The notes under the pieces were generated by a model that saw nothing but the letters and a program-made list of their open reading frames with translations, made no database searches and was not told the origin of the DNA. A program made the translations under genes and the position numbers. A stretch of DNA of 64,000 nt. It comes from Aquimarina sp. ERC-38 (GTDB lineage: Bacteria > Bacteroidota > Bacteroidia > Flavobacteriales > Flavobacteriaceae). The stretch lies in the NCBI RefSeq assembly GCF_026222555.1, contig NZ_CP098511.1:2275501-2339500 (forward strand). The letters run 5' to 3'. This document shows positions 1 to 12,400 of the stretch, in pieces; the stretch's first letter is position 1, and every line of letters begins with the position of its first letter.

Positions 1-52
1 AATTTACCATAATATAATTCAAACGTTGTAAGAAGCAAAATACTACAGTAAG

Positions 53-3000
53 ATGAGTACACATAATGTTCTTGATATTATCCAATCTTTACAAAAAGAA
101 GGAATAGAATTATTTATTGAAAATGGCCGATTAGGAATGAAAAAAAATAAGGAGGTAGCATTGTCAAACCATTTTTCAGAAATCATAAAAAATAATAAAG
201 ATGCTATTATTCATTTTTTCGAAAACGATTTTCAAGGAATCAGATCAGTAACCCCCATTACTAGAGAGTCAGATTTACATGAGGGTCGTATTCCTTTATC
301 GTATTCTCAGGAGCGTTTATGGTTTATCGATGCGTTATCTGGCAGTTCTCATTATCATGTTCCTGTAGTCATGCGTATTAATGGGGTCCTTGATATTACT
401 ATTTTAGAACGGTCTTTTCAGTTATTACTTGAGCGTCATCAGGTCCTTAGGACTGTTATAAAGGAGGAGGATGGTATTGCTTATCAAGAGGTTAAAGAGT
501 CTGCTGGATTTAAGCTTTCCTATTTTGATAATATTAATCCAGGTTTGATTTCAGAACGAATTTCCTCTGTGGTAGCAATTCCTTTTGATCTAGGAGATGA
601 CTATATGCTACGTGCATCGGTTTACGGTATTGGTACAGATCAATATTGTATGGTATTAGTGATGCATCATATTGCGTCAGACGGATGGTCGATTCCTATT
701 TTGTTTAAAGAGTTACAGTATTTTTATGATTGTTTAGCATCAGAGAGCGTAATAGTTCTTCCTGATTTACCTATTCAATATTCAGACTATAGTATATGGC
801 AACGTTCAGATTCAGAAGTTAGTGTATTATCATCAAAGTTATCTTTTTGGCAAGAGACTTTAGGAGGAGTTCCTGTCTTAGAGCTCCCCACCGATTATAT
901 TCGTCCCTCGGTTCAGAGTACCAAGGGTTCTAATTATGTATTTAGTTTAGATTCAGGATTGAGTGCATTGATTCGTAAGCTGAGTCAATCAGAGGATTGT
1001 AGTTTATTTATGTTTTTATTGGCAAGTTATACTTTGTTATTACATCGGTATACGGGTCAGTATGATATAAGTGTTGGTACTCCTGTTGCTAATAGGCCAT
1101 ATCAAGAAATAGAGGGTTTGATAGGTTTCTTTGTAAACACTTTGGTGTTACGAAACCAGATAGATGAGGGATTAGATTTTCTTACTTTTCTAGGGTCAGT
1201 AAAGCGTTCTACTTTATTAGCTTATGATCATCAAGAGGTTCCTTTTGAGAAGTTGGTAAGTCATTTGGGTTTGGATCGTGATCAGAGTAGATCTCCATTA
1301 TTTCAGACGATGTTGGTTTTACAGAACAATGATCGGGTATCCGATGTTCGTTTTGGAGGCGCATCGGTTAACATAGAATCGTATGATTACTTAGCAGCAA
1401 AAGAGGACCTTACATTGTATGTTGGGGATTCTGGCACTGAGATAGGGTTTTCGATAGAATATTGCACAGATTTATTCAAGGAGTCTACAATTATACGAAT
1501 GGCAGATCATTTTAAGAATTTAATAGAGTCGATAGTAGCTTCTCCTACGAGTAAGATTGGTACATTTGAGTTACTTTCTACAAAAGAAAAATACCAACTC
1601 CTAAAAGAATTTAATGCAAACCAACTTAAATTTTCAAAAAGCGGTACCGTTTTAGATCTTTTCAAGGAGCAGACTCTTAAAAATCCAGAAGCTATTGCTG
1701 TTCATGATAGAGAATTGCAACTAAGTTATGAAGAGCTAGATAAAAAATCAGATCAAATAGCAAAACATTTGATAAGGATGGGAGTAGATAAAGAAGCACT
1801 TATTCCCATTTGTATGGATCGATCGGGGAGTTTGGTAATGGGTATTTTAGGAATTTTAAAATCGGGAGCTGCATATGTACCTGTTGATCCAAGATATCCC
1901 GAAGATAGAATTCAGTTTATAATTAATAATACGAACGCAAAAATTATTCTTGCAACGCCTAAAATCTCTTCAATACTAGAGCAGAACAAAGACTTACTAA
2001 TAATTAATCCCGAGGATATTAAAGCATTTAGGTCTCATGATGAAGTGTTACTTCCTATCGTACACAATAAGCAGTTGGCTTATGTAATTTATACTTCGGG
2101 AACCACAGGCGTGCCTAAGGGAGTAATGATCGAGCATAAAGCACTAATGAATTTATGCCAATGGCATGTCAATGCTTATGATGTGAATGAAAATAGTAGA
2201 TCAACATTGTTTTCTGGAATTGGTTTTGACGCTTCTGTATGGGAACTCTTCCCATATATTATATCAGGAAGTTGCCTTTACCCTATTGCGGATCAAATGC
2301 GCCTTAACATGCAGGATCTTAGAAGTTTTATGAGAGCGCATAGCATAACGCATGCCTATTGCCCAACTTCACTATATAAGAATTTTGCATCAGGTTACAC
2401 ATCTAATACTCTTCTGAAATTATTAATAGGAGGAGAATCTTTAAAAAAAATTGTGGATAATGAGTCTATAGAATTATTTAATAACTATGGGCCTACAGAG
2501 AATGCAGTAGTAACCACATATTTGCCGGTTAAAGAATCAAAAACAAATACAATACCAATAGGAAAATCAATAGCTAATGTTACTGTATATATTCTTGATG
2601 ATAAGCAAAGAATATGTCCTATTGGAATAATTGGTGAATTGTATGTTACAGGGGATAGTCTAGCTCGTGGATATTTAAATGATGCCCCGTTAACTACAGA
2701 GAAATTTTTAATCAATCCATTTGATGATAAAAAAGATACCTATATGTACAGAACTGGAGATCTCGTAAAATGGTTACCTGATGGTACTATAGAATTTATA
2801 GGGAGAAAGGATTCTCAGATTAAAATACGAGGATATCGAATAGAACTTAGTGAAATAGAACATCAGCTTATTAGTATACAAGGGATTATGAATGCTATTG
2901 TTACCACGAAAAAAAGGGGCAATGAAAATCAGCATCTTGTAGGATATTACACAGGTAAAGTTATGGACTCAAAAGTTATAAAAAAAGAATTGAAGAAAAA

Positions 3001-3412
3001 AATTCCCGAATATATGATCCCTCAGGTTTTTATGAAGCTAGAGGAGATTCCCTTAACCCCTAATGGCAAAATTGATATGCAGAAATTACCCGAATTAGAT
3101 AGTAATCTATTGGAAATCAATAAGTATGTGGCTCCGGTTACGAATATTGAAATACAGATAGTTGATATTTGGAAAGAACTATTAGAGGTAGATACCATAG
3201 GGATTAGAGACAACTTCTTTGAGCTAGGAGGGCATTCTTTAATGGCAATTCGATTGGCCTCGAAAATATCATCCTTATATGGGTTCAATATAAAAGTACA
3301 AGTGATATTCGAATATGGAACAGTAGAAAATATTTCGAAATACATAGAAATGTTACTTCCAAAAGAAGAAAAAGAAATAGCAGAAAAAACATTTGATGTT
3401 TTTAGTATATGA
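53..3412 (+). CDS. NRPS, single module TubC_N-C-A-T
   Basis: Cytoplasmic NRPS subunit of 1119 residues that activates and condenses one amino acid. Domains seen: residues 1-58 resemble a TubC-type N-terminal docking domain; C domain about 75-510 with an intact HHxxxDG motif (HHIASDG); A domain about 523-1010 with the YTSGTTG-type loop and the NGKID end motif; carrier domain about 1015-1090 with the phosphopantetheine serine in LGGHSL. Aligning by eye to GrsA-PheA pocket positions gives D-A-W-Y-L-G-N-V-V, one residue from the published Leu code, so Leu-like activation is inferred. The docking domain and C domain suggest it receives a chain from an upstream protein outside the window. The next NRPS gene follows after 38 nt and also begins with a docking domain. 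No thioesterase, MbtH or phosphopantetheinyl transferase gene is visible in the window. Confidence 0.93.
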   Translation: MSTHNVLDIIQSLQKEGIELFIENGRLGMKKNKEVALSNHFSEIIKNNKDAIIHFFENDFQGIRSVTPITRESDLHEGRIPLSYSQERLWFIDALSGSSHYHVPVVMRINGVLDITILERSFQLLLERHQVLRTVIKEEDGIAYQEVKESAGFKLSYFDNINPGLISERISSVVAIPFDLGDDYMLRASVYGIGTDQYCMVLVMHHIASDGWSIPILFKELQYFYDCLASESVIVLPDLPIQYSDYSIWQRSDSEVSVLSSKLSFWQETLGGVPVLELPTDYIRPSVQSTKGSNYVFSLDSGLSALIRKLSQSEDCSLFMFLLASYTLLLHRYTGQYDISVGTPVANRPYQEIEGLIGFFVNTLVLRNQIDEGLDFLTFLGSVKRSTLLAYDHQEVPFEKLVSHLGLDRDQSRSPLFQTMLVLQNNDRVSDVRFGGASVNIESYDYLAAKEDLTLYVGDSGTEIGFSIEYCTDLFKESTIIRMADHFKNLIESIVASPTSKIGTFELLSTKEKYQLLKEFNANQLKFSKSGTVLDLFKEQTLKNPEAIAVHDRELQLSYEELDKKSDQIAKHLIRMGVDKEALIPICMDRSGSLVMGILGILKSGAAYVPVDPRYPEDRIQFIINNTNAKIILATPKISSILEQNKDLLIINPEDIKAFRSHDEVLLPIVHNKQLAYVIYTSGTTGVPKGVMIEHKALMNLCQWHVNAYDVNENSRSTLFSGIGFDASVWELFPYIISGSCLYPIADQMRLNMQDLRSFMRAHSITHAYCPTSLYKNFASGYTSNTLLKLLIGGESLKKIVDNESIELFNNYGPTENAVVTTYLPVKESKTNTIPIGKSIANVTVYILDDKQRICPIGIIGELYVTGDSLARGYLNDAPLTTEKFLINPFDDKKDTYMYRTGDLVKWLPDGTIEFIGRKDSQIKIRGYRIELSEIEHQLISIQGIMNAIVTTKKRGNENQHLVGYYTGKVMDSKVIKKELKKKIPEYMIPQVFMKLEEIPLTPNGKIDMQKLPELDSNLLEINKYVAPVTNIEIQIVDIWKELLEVDTIGIRDNFFELGGHSLMAIRLASKISSLYGFNIKVQVIFEYGTVENISKYIEMLLPKEEKEIAEKTFDVFSI
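250..1615 (+). repeat. 1366-bp direct repeat, copy 1 (C domain of module 1)
   Basis: The stretch matches 3648-5013 at a constant offset of 3398 with no difference found by eye; the translated C domains are the same residue for residue. Identity begins and ends abruptly within the linkers on each side, at the docking/C boundary and in the C/A linker. This points to recent duplication or gene conversion of exactly one condensation domain. Confidence 0.93.
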
Positions 3413-3450
3413 TTAATTGTTTAGTAAGCATTACACAACGATAATATAAG

Positions 3451-6400
3451 ATGAACGAAATCAAAGTAGATATATTAAACGTAATCTATCAGGCAAAAAA
3501 GGACGGGTTATTACTTTTTTTGGAAGATGAAGAATTAAAAATAAAGGTCGAACAAGGTAAAACTATCGAAGAAAATTTAATAAGAGAAATAAAAGAGAAC
3601 AAAGTAGAAATCATTTCTTTTCTTAAAAAAACATCAGATAACGTTAGAACCCCCATTACTAGAGAGTCAGATTTACATGAGGGTCGTATTCCTTTATCGT
3701 ATTCTCAGGAGCGTTTATGGTTTATCGATGCGTTATCTGGCAGTTCTCATTATCATGTTCCTGTAGTCATGCGTATTAATGGGGTCCTTGATATTACTAT
3801 TTTAGAACGGTCTTTTCAGTTATTACTTGAGCGTCATCAGGTCCTTAGGACTGTTATAAAGGAGGAGGATGGTATTGCTTATCAAGAGGTTAAAGAGTCT
3901 GCTGGATTTAAGCTTTCCTATTTTGATAATATTAATCCAGGTTTGATTTCAGAACGAATTTCCTCTGTGGTAGCAATTCCTTTTGATCTAGGAGATGACT
4001 ATATGCTACGTGCATCGGTTTACGGTATTGGTACAGATCAATATTGTATGGTATTAGTGATGCATCATATTGCGTCAGACGGATGGTCGATTCCTATTTT
4101 GTTTAAAGAGTTACAGTATTTTTATGATTGTTTAGCATCAGAGAGCGTAATAGTTCTTCCTGATTTACCTATTCAATATTCAGACTATAGTATATGGCAA
4201 CGTTCAGATTCAGAAGTTAGTGTATTATCATCAAAGTTATCTTTTTGGCAAGAGACTTTAGGAGGAGTTCCTGTCTTAGAGCTCCCCACCGATTATATTC
4301 GTCCCTCGGTTCAGAGTACCAAGGGTTCTAATTATGTATTTAGTTTAGATTCAGGATTGAGTGCATTGATTCGTAAGCTGAGTCAATCAGAGGATTGTAG
4401 TTTATTTATGTTTTTATTGGCAAGTTATACTTTGTTATTACATCGGTATACGGGTCAGTATGATATAAGTGTTGGTACTCCTGTTGCTAATAGGCCATAT
4501 CAAGAAATAGAGGGTTTGATAGGTTTCTTTGTAAACACTTTGGTGTTACGAAACCAGATAGATGAGGGATTAGATTTTCTTACTTTTCTAGGGTCAGTAA
4601 AGCGTTCTACTTTATTAGCTTATGATCATCAAGAGGTTCCTTTTGAGAAGTTGGTAAGTCATTTGGGTTTGGATCGTGATCAGAGTAGATCTCCATTATT
4701 TCAGACGATGTTGGTTTTACAGAACAATGATCGGGTATCCGATGTTCGTTTTGGAGGCGCATCGGTTAACATAGAATCGTATGATTACTTAGCAGCAAAA
4801 GAGGACCTTACATTGTATGTTGGGGATTCTGGCACTGAGATAGGGTTTTCGATAGAATATTGCACAGATTTATTCAAGGAGTCTACAATTATACGAATGG
4901 CAGATCATTTTAAGAATTTAATAGAGTCGATAGTAGCTTCTCCTACGAGTAAGATTGGTACATTTGAGTTACTTTCTACAAAAGAAAAATACCAACTCCT
5001 AAAAGAATTTAATAACTATAAGGCAGTTTACCCTGACCAAACAATTTTAGATATATTTACTGAGCAACTGCAATATTATGGAAACAAAGAGGCAGTTATT
5101 GATGGCGAAATAACGATCACATATAGAGAATTGAATCTTACATCATCCAAACTAGCACTGTTTCTGTATGAAAAGGGAGTAAGAGAAGGAAATATGATTC
5201 CCGTTTGTATGAATAGATCTTCGGGGATGATTATTAGCATCATGGCGGTATTAAAACTAGGCGCTATATATGTTCCTGTTGATCCTTATAATCCTATAGA
5301 TCGAATTCAGTTTATTTTAAATGATATTGATGCTGATATAGTTGTTAGCAATTCACACTATAAAGATTTATATAAAAATCTAGATACGATTACGGTACTC
5401 TACCTTGATGATTTGGATATTGACATAGAGGTATATGAAGATGCACTTATAGAAAGAGTAGTAACACCGGATCAAATAGCATATGTAATTTATACTTCTG
5501 GAACTACAGGAAATCCAAAGGGGGTACAGGTATCGCATAGGGCGTTACATACACTATTAAATTCAATGTCGGTAAATTATCCTTTAAATAGTATGGATCG
5601 CTTACTTTTTAAAACAATGTTTACTTTTGATGTTTCGATTTATGAGATATTTGGTTGGATTTTAGCTGGTGCTAGTTTAGTAATTTATCCAATAGATCAT
5701 GATAAGAATGTAAATGAATTAATAGATATAACAGAAAAGTATGGTATCACGCAATTGCAGATGGTACCTTCATTATTTTCAGTATTTATTGATACCATAC
5801 TAGATTTTGATCAAATAGTTCTTCCTAATCTTACATATATATTCTTAGCTGGAGAAGCTTTATCTCCAGTATTAATAGAAAAATATAGAAAATCCGGTTT
5901 ATCAGCTACATTGGTAAATATTTATGGTCCTACAGAAAACACAGTCTACACAAGTCACTATGTATTAGATCTTAGCAAGAATAGTGATAGAAATAATATT
6001 CCAATCGGCAAACCATTAAATAATGTAGTATTATATGTTGTTGATGATTCTATACAATTGGTACCCATAGGTGTGCTTGGAGAACTGTGTATCGGAGGAG
6101 CGCAACTGGCGGAAGGGTACCTAAATAGACAAGAACTTACAAACCAAAAGTTTATTCAGAATCCATTTGATCAAGAAGGCAATAGTCGATTATATCGTAC
6201 AGGAGATGTAGTAAGATGGCTTCCTAATGGTACTATCGAATTTGTTGGAAGAAAAGATTCACAAGTAAAAGTTAGAGGATACCGCATTGAACTTGGAGAA
6301 ATAGAAGTGCAACTAGAGAGACTACTCTATATAAAGCAAGCCGTTGTATTAGTAAAGCAAGATGCATTAGAAAACAAAAAACTGGTTGGGTACATAAAAT

Positions 6401-9400
6401 TAGAGGGTGCTTTGGATTCATCCAGAATTATAAGTGAATTAAAAGGTTTCTTGCCAGAATATATGATCCCTCATATATATGTTGAGATACAGGAATTTCC
6501 ATTAACTTCTAGCGGAAAGATGGATACAAAACTACTTCCTGATCCTGATATAAATACATTATCAACTAAAAAATACGTAGCTCCTCAATCTAATTTGGAA
6601 AAAGAATTAGTTACCATATGGCAAGGTCTGTTAAAAATAGATCAAGTAGGTGTCTATGATAATTTTTTTGCACTTGGCGGGGACTCTATCATTGCAATTC
6701 AATTTGTGAATAGAGCAAGAAAAAAAGGATATAATTTTAGAGTTAGAGATGTATTTACTTATCAGAACATTCATGAACTAATGGTCTGTGTTAAAAATCA
6801 GATAGATGCTAAAGCAGATCAGGCTCCTTTAGATGGAACTATAAAGTTGTTGCCAATTCAATCTTCATTTTTTGAAAAAAACTTTACTCATAATGATCAT
6901 TATAATCAATCAGTGTTATTAACAGTTTCTAAAAATTATTCTAGGGTAATTATAGAAAAAGCATTACAAATATTGCTTAAACAACATGATAGTTTACGAC
7001 TTAGGTATGTGAAAAATGATAATACTTTTATAGGGAGTTATGATACTCAACAGACTGTTTTAAATGCCGAGAATGTAGCAAAACAAAATAATTGGAAAGA
7101 AAGAATCACAGAAATCTGTAGCTCATATCAATTATCATTATCTATAGAAAATGGTAATTTAGCAAAATTCGTATGGATTCAAACTCCTTATAGTGAAAAA
7201 GATAATAGATTGTTTATTACAATTCATCACTTGGTTGTTGATGGGGTATCTTGGAGAATTATTCTAGACGACTTATCTAATTACATTTATGAGCTACAAA
7301 TCGGGAACACAGAACTACCTTATTTCAAAACAACATCTTATAGACAATGGCAACAAAAACTAACAGCATACGCTAATAGTAGTTTGTTACAATTAGAATT
7401 ACCCTATTGGAAATCCATCCTTGCGCATAAAACTTCTTTTCCTCAGGATAAAGAGTATGATGGTATAACCACTTTTTTAGAAACAAAAAATTATGTTGTA
7501 GATTTTGATAAAGAGCATACTCACATGCTTTTACACGAATGTAACCAAGCAGTCGGAACTGAAATTAATGATCTGTTGTTAGCTGCTTTGACGATCTCTC
7601 TATGTGATTGGACAAAACAATCCACAATAAGAATTGGATTTGAAGGGCATGGTAGAGAAGAACTTTTTGATGATATAGATATAAGTCATACAGTAGGGTG
7701 GTTTACTACCTTATTTCCTATTTCTCTTACTAAAAGCCCTGAAGGGCTATTATCTACAATTATAGGAGTAAAAGAATCTTTAAGAGGGATACCTAATAAA
7801 GGAATTGGCTACGGTGTATTGAGATATCTCAATGAGAATAGTATCACTAGGGAAGAATTATCAGAAAATGTAGAAGAAGTTATCTTTAATTATTTGGGGC
7901 AATTTGAATCAGATACACATAACAATATATTTTCTTTTGCCAGAGAACCAAAGGGTAATGATATTAGTTTAGCAAATCAAAATCTAAGCAAGATAATTGT
8001 AAATGGTAGTATTATCAATGATACGTTACAATTCATTTGGAGTTATGATGTTAATCGATATGAAAATGACACGATTCGTTTAGTAGCAGAAAATTTTAGA
8101 CAGATCTTATGCGAAATAATTCAGGTATGTAAAAAAACCAAAATCATCATAAAAACACCAAATGATTATGGATTAAGTGGTAGCGCAAGTATTAAGGAGC
8201 TTAATAATTTCATCCAAGGGCATGAAGATGTGAGGTCGATTGAAGATATTTACATACTTAGTCCGCTTCAGGAAGGTATTTTATTTCATAGTTTGTATGA
8301 AAATAGCGCTAATGCATATGTCGTTCAAATGAGTTTGGATCTAATAGGGACTTTTATTTTAGAACATTTTGAAAAAGCATGGAAAATACTTATAAAAGCA
8401 CACAGTGTATTACGAACGGGGTTTTTTCATGATGTTTTTGAGTTAGCTATACAATGTTTATATTATAATGTAGAGGTACCAATACGCATTTTAGATTTTA
8501 CCAATAAGGATAAGGAGCAACAAGATAAAGAGGTGGCTACAATTTTAGAAAAAGATGCCAAAGAACCTTTTGATCTTAAAAAACCACCATTATTAAGACT
8601 TACACTTATCACATTAGAAAATAATAGAACAAAGATGATTTTTACTAATCATCATATACTATTTGATGGTTGGTCTTTACCTGTTATACTGGGTGAAATG
8701 CTCACTATTTATACTGCTTTAAATAAAGGGAATAGACCTAATGTAATACCACAGGATACCTACAAAGATTATATCCGATATTTAAATAATAAATCAGCGT
8801 ATGATATTGCTAATTATTGGGAAGAATATCTTAGAGAGATAGAAGAACCTTCTTTATTGCCTTTTGTGAAATCAAATACGACTAATAGAGTATTTGGTAA
8901 TACTACTATAAAGCTAATAAAGGATAACGTTTTTACAGAAAGATTGGAAACGTATGCAAAGTCTAATCATATTACTGTAAACACAATACTTCAAGGAGTG
9001 TGGGCATATTTGTTATTCAGATATACAAATAATCCCATTATCGTTTTTGGTACGGTAATCTCAGGAAGACCTTCATCTATAGAAAATATTGAATCAAAAG
9101 TAGGGTTATATATTAATACAATTCCATTATGTGCCAAAATTAATAACAATGAGAACTGTATAAGTTGGTTACAGTCAATTCAGAAAGGATATGCAGTATC
9201 CAGAGAAGAATATGGGTATTATTCTCTTGCAGAAATACAAGGTCAAAAAAAGGTTGCTAAGGATTTATTCGATAGTATTCTTGTATTTGAAAATTATCCT
9301 ATAGATACTGTTTCTAAAGTGCAATCTGATTTGGCAATAGAAAATATACAAGCAGACGAACAAACAAATTATACCTTAACTATATCTTGTCATCTATCTG

Positions 9401-12400
9401 ATAATAAAATAGAGGTAGATTTTAAATATAATTCAGCAATTCTATGCGATACTATTGCTGAGCGTATTCAATTACATTTTGATAAAGTATTACAGCAAAT
9501 TATAGAAGTGCCTAAGCTTTGTGATATTAATTATCTTCCAGAGTCTGAATACCATCAATTACTTTCATTTAACAAGACTTTTTTTGATTATGATCGCGGA
9601 TGTAGTTTGATAGATAGTTTTTATGATATGGTTGTTTTATATTCTTCAAAGACCGCTTTGGTATTTAATGAAGAATCGATGACCTACCAGGAGTTATACG
9701 ATCGTTCTAATCAACTGGCACATTGTCTTAAGTCCAAAGGAGCAAATCCTGGTGATAGGATAGGTTTGTTATCGTATCGAGGTTTGGATATGTTGGTAAG
9801 CATTTTTGGAATTCTACAGACTGGCTGTGTGTACGTTCCTTTGCATGCTGAATATCCTTCACAGCGATTATCCTATATTTTAGAAGATGCTGGAGTTAAG
9901 CAATTGGTGTGTACCGATATGGATTTATTATCAGCAAAAGGGATATCAGGACTTTATGATATAGTTTCTTTTTCTGATCTATCAGAGTGCCCAGATACTC
10001 CTATCGATGTTCTATTATGTCATGATTCTTTGGCATATTTGATGTACACTTCTGGTAGTACAGGTGTTCCTAAGGGCGTTAAGGTGACCCATGGTAATAT
10101 TCAGAAGTTGGTAAATGATCAAGGCGCAATAGGGGTGAGATCATCAGATGTTGTCTTGCAGTGGTCAAACTATGCTTTTGATGGTTCAGTTTATGAGATT
10201 TTCAGTTGTTTATTAAGCGGAGCTACGTTGCATTTGATAAATAAGGAAGAAGCTTCGAGTGCTATTGCTGTATCAAAGCTTTTGGTTGAGCGTTCTATTA
10301 GTGTTTGTTTTTTGACCACGGCTTTGTTTAATGCATTGGTCGATTATGATGTATCAAGTTTGTCTGGAGTTCGCAGAGTATTGTTTGGAGGGGAGTTGGT
10401 GTCACCGAGTCATGTATCTCGTGCTCTCGAAGTTATGGTTCCAGGTAATTTGGTTCATGTTTATGGTCCAACAGAAACGGTTGTTTATGCTACGAGTCAT
10501 CAGATTTATGCTATAGAAGGGGATTGTGTTCCTATTGGTTCCCCATTGAGCAATACACAGATTTATATCGTTAATGATAATTTTCAGTTATGTGGATTAG
10601 GAGTTAGCGGAGAGATTTGTATAGGTGGTGAAGGTGTTTCTAAGGGGTATTTGAATAAAGATGATGTAACGTCATCACATTTTGTAAAGAACCCTTTTGG
10701 CTCAGGATTTTTATATTGTACAGGAGATTTAGGTCGCTGGTTAGAAGATGGTAGCATAGATTTTATAGGTCGTAGGGATAGTCAGGTAAAGATACGTGGC
10801 TATCGAATCGAGTTGGGCGAGGTAGAGAGTGCATTACAATCACTACCCATGGTTGATCGTGCTATTGTCATATCAGATTCAGCCCCTGGTGGAGGTAAGC
10901 GTTTGATAGGTTATGTTGTTGGCGGGTCAGATTTTAATAAGGGTTTGCTTGATTCACAGCTAGTGAATATGTTGCCAGAGTATATGATTCCTTCGTTTAT
11001 CATAGTTTTAGATTCGTTTCCACTAACCCCCAATGGTAAGATAGATCGTAAATCATTGCCAGAACCAGGAAGAGATCAGGATCGATCATTAGATATAAAA
11101 CAAGGAGCGTATACCAGTATAGAAAGACAGCTGATCCCTATATGGAAAGAGGTGTTAAAGGTAGATGGTATTGAACCGCAGGATAATTTTTTTGATCTCG
11201 GAGGACACTCTATTCTTGCAACTCGACTTATCACTACTATTAGAGGTACTTTAAAAATAGATCTTGGACTTGAAACTGTGTTTCAATATTCGGTACTGTC
11301 AGAAATGGCAGCTTATATAGAGAATAGACAAACATCACAACTACCTCAAATAACCGAACAGAATCAAGTCGATGCTATTCCGTTATCATTTTCTCAAGAA
11401 AGGTTATGGTTTATAGATCGCCTTTCAGGATCAGAAGCTTATCACAGTCCTATTGTCTTAAAATTAGAAGGAGAATTAAATAAAAAAATAGTATTAAAAT
11501 CTATTAAACAGATTCTCTATCGTCACGAAGCCTTAAGAACTGTATTCATTGAAAAAGAAGGAATAGGGTATCAACAATTTCTAGATGAAGCGAATTATGA
11601 AATACACGTTCATCAAAAACTAGAGGATAATGATAAAATAATTCAGGAAGAAGTAAAAAAGAGCATAGCTAAACCCTTCAACTTAGCAATTGATTTTAAA
11701 TTAAGGACTGAAATATTTCCAATAACTATGGATCAAAATATTTTGGTATTTGTCTTTCATCATATTGCTTCTGACGGATGGTCGATACCTGTTTTTATAA
11801 AAGAACTAGAGCATATTTACCAAGCTAATATAGATAATGAAAAAATAAGTTTAATAGAATTACCAATCCAATATAAAGATTACAGTATTTGGCAAAGAAA
11901 TTATTTGTCTGGCAAAACCCTAGAAAAAAAAATGACGTATTGGAGAGAGAACTTGAAAGGAGGTTCTTCTTTGGTATTACCAACAGATTACCCAAGACCA
12001 TCGGAACAACAAACCGAAGGTGCTTCACATTATCTGGCAATCAATGCAGAAGTTACTACACTACTGAAAAAATATTTTACCAGTAAGAATAGTACATTAT
12101 TTATAGGGTTACTTGCAATATTTAAAACCCTGTTATATAGGTATTCTGGACAGCAAGATATTAGCGTTGGTACACCAGTAGCTAATAGATCACAAAAAGA
12201 AGTAGGTAATTTGATAGGATACTTTGCAAACACATTGGTAATAAGGAGTTTTTTAGACGGTAAATTAAGTTTTGAGGAATATCTAGAGAACATACGTAAA
12301 ATAACAATACAAGCATATCAATATCAGGACGTTCCTTTCGAAAAAATAGTCAATGAATTGGTAACAGAAAGAGATAAGGGTAAAAACCCTTTGTTTCAGG

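Noticed and set aside
10331..10516. Short plus-strand frame inside the A3 domain
   Set aside because: Lies in another frame of the large NRPS gene, has no recognisable motif and no independent upstream signal.
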